From Liolophura sinensis (taxonomy: Eukaryota > Mollusca > Polyplacophora > Chitonida > Chitonidae): 64,000 bases of DNA. A model generated the notes under the pieces. The model saw nothing but the letters and a program-made list of their open reading frames with translations, did not search any database and had not been told where the DNA came from. The translations under genes were made by a program, and so were the position numbers. The DNA lies in NCBI RefSeq assembly GCF_032854445.1, contig NC_088300.1, positions 11,005,191-11,069,190 of the forward strand. The letters are read 5' to 3'. Positions 22,133-32,300 of this stretch are shown one piece after another. The number at the start of each line of letters is the position of its first letter. Position 1 is the first letter of the stretch.

Positions 22133-23846
22133 CCTGAACCAATGCACGGGCGTAACAAACGCAATATAGAGCTATTTATCTATATCAGACGAATCCAGGA
22201 CAAGCATCTCGAGCGCCGGCCACGAATCTTCACTATATTGCTGATCCAAGGAGAGACGCGCGCAGTGAGTCGTGAAGAGATCCAGGAAGAGATACGTGCA
22301 GTGATCTGTGAAGAGATCCATGGATTGGTTAGTAACTTTACTTGTTGCCTGGATTTATACATGGGTTTTATAGGTGATACCTGAATAGAAATGTTTTGTT
22401 ATTGATTTTGTCAGCAGGTGATCAGTGGTTAGAACTGTTTTGTTCCCTTACCTGGATATTGTCAACAGGTGATCCGTGGTTAGAAATGTTTTGTTCTCTT
22501 ACTTATATGTAGGTATATATTGTTACGGTATTGAAAACAGCAACAGAAAACAGACTCAGTGACTCAATATTACAATGTAAACAATGCTTTATATATATAA
22601 ATGAGACGTACAGTTTTACAGACAGTTCAACAACAACAACATAAAAAAAACACACATCAGTATTACCGGTCTTTAAAAGTTTCCAGTTCACCTTTGCATC
22701 CCAAGGAATGTATTCCAGGAAATCCAACGTAAAGACCATGGGATAAACACACAATTCACACAAGTCACAAATTGTCCTAGACAGGTACTTCGCCAGGTTA
22801 GCGAACACGAACACAGTACACAGGTTACACAGAACTGGAACAGTCAAGCCTTTGAATGACGTCACACCCGCAGAGCACAACACAGGGTAAATACAGGCAT
22901 GGAGGTATAATCCACTTCAGATCAGTCACAGCTCCCGCAGAAGCTCACAAACGAGCCGTTCAGAGACGTAGAGTAATGTCACCTTGTGGCAGAACGAACG
23001 TCCTTTGCCAAAACTGAAAACTTCAGTTAAGAGTCCTTGACGACCTTGTCGGTCAGGTGAGGTCAGCGTGTTAAACAAATTACACAGTCCACACTGTATA
23101 ATCATAATAAAGATCCGAACACCAATAGACGTGACTTCCGCAGAAATTCACATAAACCAGACATCAGTACTACTGTGGTACACAAACGGTGCCGGCATAA
23201 AAATCTGTCCTCCCAAATGAAACTGGCATCACCAGCTCATATAAATATAATGGACTCGATACGAGAGCGTCGCACACTCTCCTGGCTCCCAGTGGATGCA
23301 GCAAAAATACCTCCTCTCTGCACAGAAAACACGGCTTATATACGCTCCAGGTGGATTCAACTATTTTTAGACACAGAATTAACAGCCAATGTACAGCCAG
23401 TTAAATAAACAGAGCATTGAACAAGGTGCTTTCGGCCAGGTCCGCGCTGTACATATATAACAGGGCCTGTTATGCTTTCACAAAGGTCCGCAGACTAACA
23501 GTACATGAAGACGTTAAATAGTCATACATAACAATATCAAAAGGTGATCCGTGGTTAGAAATGTTCGCTCGCTTACCTGGATATTGCCAACAGGTGATCC
23601 GTGGTTAGAAATGTTTCGTTCCCTAACCTGGATTTTGTCAACAAGAGTCATTAATTGTTAAGTTATTTGTGTATTAAATACTACAGTTGTTTATACCACT
23701 ATATATACATGATGATGCAACTGTTCATGTGTGAAGGAAATCAGAGAGCCCGGAGTAAAGCACTGGCCTTCGCCAGATACCTGACGCACCTCCTGACAGT
23801 GTTGGTTCTTCTGCAGGATTTCAACCCAGCTGATGGCACATTGTAA
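22133..23846 (+). CDS. candidate plus-strand gene, two possible 3' exons
   Basis: No homology is recognised and this is a weak call. Possible exon 22133-22327 follows a strong pyrimidine tract (tctttgtttttcactcttgcacag) and ends at donor gttagt. It is 65 codons long in phase 0 and reads PEPMHGRNKRNIELFIYIRR, later EEIQEEIRAVICEEIHGL. Possible last exon 23817-23846 follows ttcttctgcag, is phase 0, and reads DFNPADGTL stop. The phases fit. Indirect support is that the tandem arrays beside each (22.4 kb and 23.9 kb) look like copies of these two junctions, as at the confirmed exons of neighbouring genes. A small ATG exon at 19391-19459 (MKGRKRQRRGMMCSKLAV, donor gtaagt) could be upstream, but nothing proves it. 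Confidence 0.25.
22395..22515. repeat. ~57-bp minisatellite, left part
   Basis: Copies of 'aggtgatccgtggttagaaa' then 'tgttttgttcccttacctgg' and 'atattgtcaac'. The array resumes at 23539 after an inserted element. The unit resembles the junction near 22315-22360 (gatccatggattggttag, then cctggatt). Confidence 0.85.
22521..23533 (-). mobile_element. probable solo LTR, 1,013 bp, inside a minisatellite
   Basis: The element starts TGTTACGG and ends CATAACA, so its ends are short inverted repeats with TG..CA termini. It is flanked by a 4-bp duplication, atat, at 22517-22520 and 23534-23537. It interrupts a tandem array whose units resume directly after it. On the minus strand a TATA-like 'gcgtatataagccgtg' lies near 23328-23343, which fits an LTR promoter and sets the orientation. 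No gag-pol, primer-binding site or second LTR is seen, so a solo LTR of a Ty3-like element is favoured. A non-autonomous element with terminal repeats is the alternative. Confidence 0.6.
23539..23650. repeat. ~57-bp minisatellite, right part
   Basis: Two units of the array at 22395 continue here (aggtgatccgtggttagaaa, cttacctggatattgccaac), separated from the left part only by the inserted element. Confidence 0.85.
23735..23810 (-). mobile_element. fragment of a second SINE-like repeat
   Basis: On the minus strand 'gtcaggaggtgcgtcaggta', 'tctggcgaaggccagtgc' and 'tttactccgggctctctg' match a dispersed repeat body that I recall from mollusc genomes. Ends are unclear. Confidence 0.4.
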
Positions 23847-23849
23847 CCA

Positions 23850-24475
23850 TTACATTGTAACCACTGTATAACCACAGTTGTAACCACAGTATAATCATTA
23901 CATTGTAACCCACTGTGGTTAATTCTTCCATACGTATTCCAGCTGATCCCACAGGATAGCCATTATTTATTTGATTGGTGTTTTACGCCGTACTCAAGAA
24001 TATTTCACCACTATGGTTAATTCTCCCATACGTATTCCAGCTGATCTCACAGGATAGCCATTATTTGTTTGATTGGTGTTTTATGCCGTACTCAAGAATA
24101 TTTCACCACTGTGGGTAATTCTTCCATACGTATTCCAGCTGATCCCACAGGATAGCCATTATTTATTTGATTGGTGTTTTACGCCGTACTCAAGAATATT
24201 TCACCACTGTGGGTAATTCTTCCATAAGTATTCCTACCCAGCTGATCCCACAGGATAGCCATTGCATTGTAACCATTTTGGTTAATTCTTCTGTGTGTAT
24301 TCCTACCCAGCTGATCCCACAGTGTAATCATTACATTGTAACCATTGTGGGTAATTCTTCCATACGTGTTCCTACCCTGCAGACCCCACAGTATAATCAT
24401 TACATTATAACCACTGTGGTTAATTCTTCTGTGTGTGTTCCTACCCTGCTGATCCAACAGTATAACCGGCGTCAT
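23850..24475. repeat. tandem array with SINE fragment captured in several units
   Basis: The unit has 'gtgggtaattcttccata', 'cccagctgatcccacag' and 'cattgtaaccat'. Three units near 23965, 24065 and 24165 also carry 'ttgattggtgttttacgccg' and 'tactcaagaatatttcacca', a piece of the molluscan SINE, making them about 100 bases long. The array begins beside the possible splice junction at 23816, whose bases (ttcttctgcag, cccagctgatggcaca) resemble the unit. Confidence 0.85.
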
Positions 24476-24599
24476 AAATAAGCTAGGTTCTAATCCGCCT
24501 CTGACCTTTTCAGTGCCTTTTGTTGTCAATTATCTAAAAAAATCACGTTAGTTTCTGGTTACTTATTTTTGCCTTCATTTATATGTTGGTGTGCGAGGA

Positions 24600-24665
24600 C
24601 AACTTTGCTTGGTGTTTTACGCCGTACTCAAGAATATTTCACTTATACGATGGCGGGAGACAACT
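24600..24665 (-). mobile_element. SINE fragment
   Basis: 'ttggtgttttacgccgtact' and 'caagaatatttcacttatac' followed by 'gatggcggga': 5' truncated molluscan SINE. Confidence 0.7.
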
Positions 24666-26180
24666 TTACAATACATATATATTTCTCCCCTGTGAATGGA
24701 TAGGATTTTGTGCCCCTTTTTGCGATTTACTTCCTGATGGCACTGGGTCACTGGTCACAGATGCTGTATATTCACGTACTAATAAAACCAAGGACAGTGT
24801 GTCCATCGTCGGAGTAATATCTACGGGTTATTACAGAATTTCGTGGTTAATTAATCTACCTGCGTCTTTGATGAGCCGCCCTGACAATATAGACATGTAT
24901 ATCACCGTTGTAACGTTTCTGTGATCACGCTGCTAGAATCCATGCTAAATAATTAAACTGTAAACATAGGGAAAAAATACAATAGGTAACCTGTTTGATA
25001 AATATGACTTACAGGTATTAAAAACTAATCATAAGCTGGTCGTTATTCATTCATGTTTCTGATGCACTAGTTCTCAGTGGTATACTCGTCCTTTGTTAGG
25101 GTCTCCATAAATATTCAACGAAGTCAAACCCGGTCACTCGTGCTTTCAGGGCTGTCACTAACTGGGGTGAATTTTATCCAGACCACAAAGTCACGCGCTG
25201 TACCTTATTTATAAGAATTGTTACCATGACCATCCCTGTCTCGCAATAATCCATGCCTGAATTTTTGGGCTTATATGGGCTCATATGTAAATATTCGGCG
25301 ACGTCAGGACTGACGTGTAAACTTCACCATATTCCGATCAAGGTCAGCATTCAATAAGATGTCGCGTTCTATTGTACCTTACTAAGTCCTCTCCCAGAAA
25401 ACGTCCTTTTGCGAAATCGCCATATAACAAGTGAGCATGAACCCCTATATCTCATTAACTCTGAGTAATTAGTATCAGAACATCAACTCTGTCTATTTAA
25501 CGTGTAAACAGCAGCTCCTAGTCAGCTGTCCTTCTTTACAACACATCTCAATTCCTATCATCCTTACATAGAAGCCAAGATCAGGTTTAATTGTATTTCT
25601 ATTCTGTCATGTCTAAAACACAACTTCACTTAAGCCGTCTCCATTCTGTGCGAAACAATGACTGATTGTGTGCAGTATATAGCCTATAATATACGAGAGT
25701 CCCGAGGTACTGGTTAACTCCGCTTATATTGGCTGTCTACACGACAAAGCCTTAGATAGCCAACCCAAGTCCTCCCTAGCTGACATTGATATATTTTAAG
25801 GTGGTTTTAGCACAACGTGGTGTCAATTTCCTTTATTCTGTTTCATCAGATTCGTAATTCATGATTCTTTAACTCGCTCTAGAGACTTGATCATGATTTA
25901 ACCATGCAGCTGAGGTTTCTACAACACGATGTCCGCTTTGACGACGATGTGGTTCGTGGTCGCCCAAACTCACTAATACTTTCCTCTACCAATAAATGGG
26001 ACCATAGTCGTACGAATGAAATATCCTTGAGTACAGCGTCAAAAATACATGAACCTGTCAAATAAATATTTCCAAAACAACGACCAAAATCAGATTTCGA
26101 ATGATTAGCAGATCCTGACCCAAAATTTAAAACTTTGGTAGTAAACAGAGGCCATACAAATCCAGTAAAAATCAATATTG
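24666..26180. other. intergenic, no gene seen
   Basis: Short ORFs without motifs. A SINE fragment on the minus strand is present at about 25965-26050 (gaatgaaatatccttgag, tacagcg). The right end borders the 3' end of the sulfurtransferase transcript. Confidence 0.4.
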
Positions 26181-26183
26181 TCT

Positions 26184-26390
26184 TTTATTGCGTTGAAATA
26201 CACATTCAGAATCAGTCAAAGAGGAAATTTCTTTGTTTACAAAGTGACGCATGGGGTCTTCAGACAGTATTTACCAGGAGCTGTGAACAGCCAGGGTGTA
26301 ACAAATAGTGTGTCCCTGACCGGCAGATATCAGCTGGTGGATGGGCAGATATCAGCTGGTGGATCATCAGATTGTGTATTGAAGGCAGTC
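26184..26390 (-). other. sulfurtransferase 3' UTR with poly(A) signal
   Basis: After the minus-strand stop at 26391 the UTR is about 200 bases. AATAAA occurs on the minus strand at 26184-26189. A short tandem copy of 'cagatatcagctggtgga' lies at about 26323-26365. Confidence 0.6.
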
Positions 26391-29313
26391 CTATGCTGAC
26401 GGGAACACAATATTGTAGGGAGGCTCGACTTCCGCTTGAGGTCCAAGAGTCACCTGATCCTTACTGGCTCTCTGCCCATATTCTACCCAGGAGCCCTAGG
26501 ATCAGAAATACAAACAATATAACAATGTATGTGTGTGTAATGTTTTACCCAGGAGCCCTAGGATCAGAAATACAAACAATATAACAATGTATGTGTGTGT
26601 AATGTTTTACCCAGGAGCCCTAGGATCAGAAATGCAAACAATATAACAATGTATGTGCGTGTAATGTTCTACCCAGGAGCCCCAGGATCAGAAATACAAA
26701 CAATATAACAATGTATGTGCGTGTAATGTTTTACCCAGGAGATCCCGGATCAGAAATACAAAAAATATAAAAATATCCGTGCGTCCGTAATGTTCTACCC
26801 AAGAGCTGTAGTGTTGGAAATACAAACATTGCAACTGTATCCTTGAGTGTAATGTTCCACCCAGGATGGGAAGGGTTGCAGACACAAACCCCCGAAACTG
26901 AGAAATAAGCACTAAAAAAGTATCCGAGGGTGTTCCCACCTGGTTTCTTAAGACAGAAAAACATATCTAATCATATAATCACCTGTACACATTTATACAT
27001 TTATTGATAAATCAAGTTAAACTTTTTAAAGTTAAACAAATATACATCCGACCCACACTGTTACTTAAAACAATAAAAACTCTCAGATCTTTTAAATCTG
27101 CAATGAAAGTCTATTTATTATGTAGTCCCAACAAAAAAAAAGTTATCTGGCTCCAAAGATGGAATTAAAAGAAGCTCTGTCCCTCTATCGGTTCGGGTTC
27201 GCCATATTGTGAACTTATAACTAGGACCATAGTCCGCCGGCAAAAGTGAAGGCCAATTTCGGGTTCTCCATAACTTCACTAAGTTTCACGTGCTCTAATT
27301 TGAATGTGTAAATACTCACGTAGTATACGGACACTTTAGTGTTCCCACAGAGATATGCTGCCATTGCAACCATGCAGGCGGTGTATCCTACGTAACAGGT
27401 GGTCATCAAAGGTTTAGTAAGGTCTACACTCGCCCACGAGAACACTGTAACACAGAACGCAGGCGGTGTAACCTACGTACTGACAGGTGGTCATCACAGG
27501 TTTAGTGAGGCCAACAACAGCCCATGAGAACACTTTAACACAGAACACAAGAGCTGTACCCTGCGTAATTACAGGTGGTCATCACAGGTTTAGTGAGGTC
27601 TACACCAGTCTATGCAAACACTGTAACGCAAAACACAGGAGCTGTTCCCTGCGTAATTACAAGTGGTCATCACAGATTTAGTGAGGTCTACACCACCCCA
27701 TGAAAACACTGTAACACAGAACACAGGAGCTGTACCCTACATAACACGTGGTCATCACAGGTTTGGTGAGGTCTACACTAGCCCAGGAGAATATTTTAAA
27801 CACAGAACACAGGCGGGGTATACTTCATAACAGGTGGTCATCACAGTTTTAGTGAGGTCAACACTGTACCCTACGTAACGCCCAGGCACACGTCAACATA
27901 GTGTGTGGCATACAGGATTAGCATAGTACGCCACTCAACACAGCTTGCTTGAAGGCTCACGTGGACAAACATTACTGTGTAAATCTAGCATATCATATCC
28001 TCTGAGCTATTCAGTGGTTATGAACTTTGCCTCAATGCAGAACCAGTTCCTGACGGAGAGTTCAACGTTCAAATGGCAAACATGACCGGTTACAGCTATG
28101 AAAAGCATTCTTGCCCAAAACAGGAAAATTTTATTACAATACCAGTCAGCAAGCTACAAACGAATAACTGTAGAAGTTTAGCGTTCCAGGATAGCATAAT
28201 CGGGTGATCTTAGAACAGACTTGATATGGGGATGACTGGTTCCTAGAGTGGAGGTGTACTTACGTTCCCGGAGTTGATTGACAGGTCGGACACTGACTAG
28301 GTCACTTCCGAACATCAAGGGGTAAGGCAGGTTCTTAGCCCCCGGGATTGTCCCTGTTTTGATGTCGGACAACGCGGAAGGATCTAACCCTACTGCTGGC
28401 ATAATCATTTTCAGTACTGCAAAATGAAATGAGAGGAAATCAACAGTGCTGATACAGAATTTTAGGCTTTTTGTTGTTTTTGTTTCTTGACTGGTCATAA
28501 ATAAATAAACTGGATAAATATGTACATCGACCTAATGATCTCACTATGCGACATAAGCCAACATTCGGCCGGTGACAAATTGGCGTGCCAAAAATTCTCA
28601 CAAGCCGTAAAAGATACATGCCAGGTCACCCAGGTTTGCCATTACTACGATATATTGTCCCGTACATCAATATTCCATTATCACTGGTCCCAACATTATT
28701 ATCACTGAAATCGAGATGATGAATTTTTATTTATTCATTCATTTATTTGTTCACTCAGTCATTTATTTTACTGTAAACCAAATTTGTCAAGCTCGTTTTA
28801 TGGCTCCCTAGTACAGAAATAAGTTGGCCAGTTTGATAACGTCTTCGTACCAAAAAAGGCATGAGGTGGTCTGAAGCCTGAAATTGCATTTTCTTAGCGG
28901 TTGCATGTGTTAGGATTTTCCGTTTTTCTACTAGCATTTCTTTTTTCAAATCTGAGGCCTGACTTTGCATTTTCTTAGCGGTTGCATGTGGTAGGATTCT
29001 CTGGTTTTCTACTAGCATTTCTTTTTCCAAATCGTCTCAGATTTTCAACCCTAGCTAAGTGGATAGTTACAAGTAGAGGGCTCCTCTTCTTTGCCCGTAT
29101 AGTTCTCGTGTGGTCGTGTGTCCAAGATCTGCGTATCTCCCTTCGAACGGATTTCCGCTAGTTCGTCGAAAGTAACCATAAGGCTTGGGTCAACCGTTAG
29201 AGAGATGTCCCCTTCCTAGAAGATAACCGTGCAATTGTATTGAGAAGAGAACAATGAAAAGTAGAATTAGGTACCAGGTCTGCATTACTCTAGCCAATAA
29301 CGGATATAATGTT

Positions 29314-29382
<69 letters not shown>

Positions 29383-32300
29383 TGATATTTGAGTTGGTAG
29401 TGCAGGAAGTTAGTGTCACTGATAGCCATAAAATCCGTCTAGACTCATTCCACATCAAACACAAGAAGCCACAAAAATATAATACGGCATAAATCAGTCA
29501 CGGCTGACAACAACCGATGAAAAATAAAACGAAGAAGCATGTAGTAACATAATCATTGAAAGTGGTTAGCGATACAACAGAGCGACATCTATGAGTTGTC
29601 CGCAGATATGCATGCCACAGACCGTAAGCCTGCCCTAAAGGAGAAGAAAACTTAAAAACATGACACAATAGGCTGAAAAGAGCACATTTTTTTCTATCTG
29701 GTGGTGCCTGCTGCATAATTTTGCGACTTTTCCTCGCTATACACGTAAAGCCTGAAAACGGCAAAGCTGGCATAAAGCGCTGAGTTCATCGCGTCCTCCA
29801 TCTTTAACACCGTGTAATTTATACTGGGGGTGTGGAGTCGTTAAAACTGCCGGCTTGTTCGTGTAAACTCCGAACCTACGTCCAACATTCCGGTTTCCCG
29901 ATCGTCAAGTGGAAAACCAACTGTACTGTTCGCTACCTTCTGAGAAGAAGCGTTCTACCGGAAATGTACGAACTGCACTTCGGCGGTTTCCGACGGCAAT
30001 TCTCCTCCTAACACAGAAGACTGCAGGACTTGTTCTTAGGCAAAATGGAGTTGCCCACAGCAGATGTTGGCGCTGACTTTATTTCTAATTTGTCAACTTG
30101 AGGTACACATTAGAATTTTTTATGGCATGCACCTGCGAGGAAATGCATACTCCTTTCAATGGTATTTGATATTTACATTTTCTTCTCCTTTAATCTTCAA
30201 GACCCACAAAGGTTCTTGAAATACAGCAATGATGTGAGAAGAAATGATTTTCGCTCATGTTAAAGTCCTTTAGAATAGTTCTACATAGGCTACATACATG
30301 TAGCATATTGGTCAAGCCCACAAGAAAAATGTGTTTTTGTTTCTTGAGTCAAAAGCCCAAAAATGAAATGGTATCATAATTTTGTGAACAAGTTCACGCA
30401 ACTTGAATAGCTCGAACTGTATGCATACCGCTAAAGACAAATCCCTAATGTGTATGTACCTGAGCGGGCAATTCTTCGGCTGTGACGGGAAATCCTGCGT
30501 CTTGCCATGCCTTCAAGCCTCCGTTTAGAACAGACACCTTCTTGTGACCGAAAGCCTGTAAACAAGTCGGGAAACACTGAAGCACGGAGAGACAACACAA
30601 AAACACAGTGGGAAACACGGAAACACGGAGTGGGAAACAAGGGAAATCAGACTGGGAACCATGGGAACACAGGGTAGGAAACACAGATTTGTACACACGG
30701 AAACAGAGTGGGAAACACGGAAACACAGAGTAAGAAGCAAAGAGTTAGAAACAGAGTGGGAAACAAGAAAACACAGAGTGGGAAACACGGAAAAACTCAG
30801 TGGGAAACAAAGTTGTAAACACGGAAACACAGTGGGAAACACGAGAACAACGAGTGGGTAACACGGACACAGAGAGCGGAAAACAATGAGTTGTGAACAC
30901 GGAGTGCGTAACACAGTGTGTTAAGGAAAGAGTGGGAAACGGGAAAACGAAAGGGTGAAACGCGGAAACACAGAGTGGGGAACAAAAAATGGGGAACAAA
31001 GAGGGGGAAACACGAAAACACACAGTGGGAAGCACGGAAACACAGAGTAGGAAACACGAGAAGACAGTTTATGTCCACTGTTTATGTCCATATTGTTAAC
31101 TATCAAATGGAAAAGGCAGTATAAAGCGTGGGAAGTGGATATATAGGGGAACATTCGTCTTCATTCACGACTGATTGGTAGATGTCATGTCTTGTAACTG
31201 ACAGTTATCTGTTGTTGTTAACTGTTATCCTATTAAATGAAAAGCCTCTCATGTAGTAATCGAAGCATGTGATGTTAGGCCACAGTGTAGCCTACAAATT
31301 GTGCACGGTATAGTCATAACAATTCTGTAAAGAATGGTCATTGCGCTTCTCATCTATTACTCGCTACGTAAGATCTGTGAAGAATGGTCATTGCGCTTCT
31401 CATCTATTACTCTCTGCGTATTATCTGTGAAGAAATGTGATTGCGCTTCTCATCTGTTACTCTCTACGTAAGATCTCTGAAGAAATGTCATTGTGCTTCT
31501 CATCTATTACTCTCTACGTAAGATCTGCGAAGAATGGTCATTGCACTTCTCATATATTACTCTCTACGTAAGATATACCTCATCATGCACATCTGACAGG
31601 GTATAGGTCCCTTAATGATGTGGTAAGTAAATTTCACAGTATTGTCAACGTATTCCTAACTTTGGATATGTTTTAATTATACATGTACATCGTAAAATCA
31701 CGAGGAATATGTTTTTGATTTGTATTTATTATTATGCTTTTACCTTCAGCATCCACCAAAGTCTCGGAGCTGCAAACGGTAAGAGCTTGGCAGTCTCATA
31801 GAGAACCACGTGAGACCCGGCGTTCACTCCCAGGCTCCTCAAGGTCTTCTGGAAGTCTTGTAGGGTGGGAATAGAGGACGGGATGTACGGCATCTGGGCC
31901 GGGCACAATCTCATCAGGTCGATGTACCGAGCGGACGGGATATGACATCTGAAACAGATACGAAAGATGGATTTGAGCCCGAGACCTTCTCGGTGTGACG
32001 AAGAAAAACGCTAACTGATTGAGGCAGCGAGGTCCATCATCTTAGAGGTGTATTAAATCAGTAGACGTTAGGACAGTAAACCTAATGCCTCTTTCGCACT
32101 GTGCGATTCCCAGTTACCACTCGAAAAGGGCAACCACATATGATTTGCTGATTTTGACTAAACATGAATCACAATTCACAATTTATGGAAATATTTACTG
32201 AATTCTGATTCGCCAAATCTGCTACCGTACAGATGGAATGGCTAATCGTCCAGCGGGGAACGGACAAAAACCCCGCGGACATAAGCCCCTCGATCAGTTT

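Noticed and set aside
27221-27319. Read-through C-terminus of the sulfurtransferase after exon 6
   Set aside because: The frame stays open for 32 codons, but a GTGAGT donor and a phase-matched exon 7 starting GSWVEYG, typical of the family, explain the end better.
31965-32035. tRNA gene
   Set aside because: Only A- and B-box-like words; no cloverleaf arms seen. Better explained as a SINE head.
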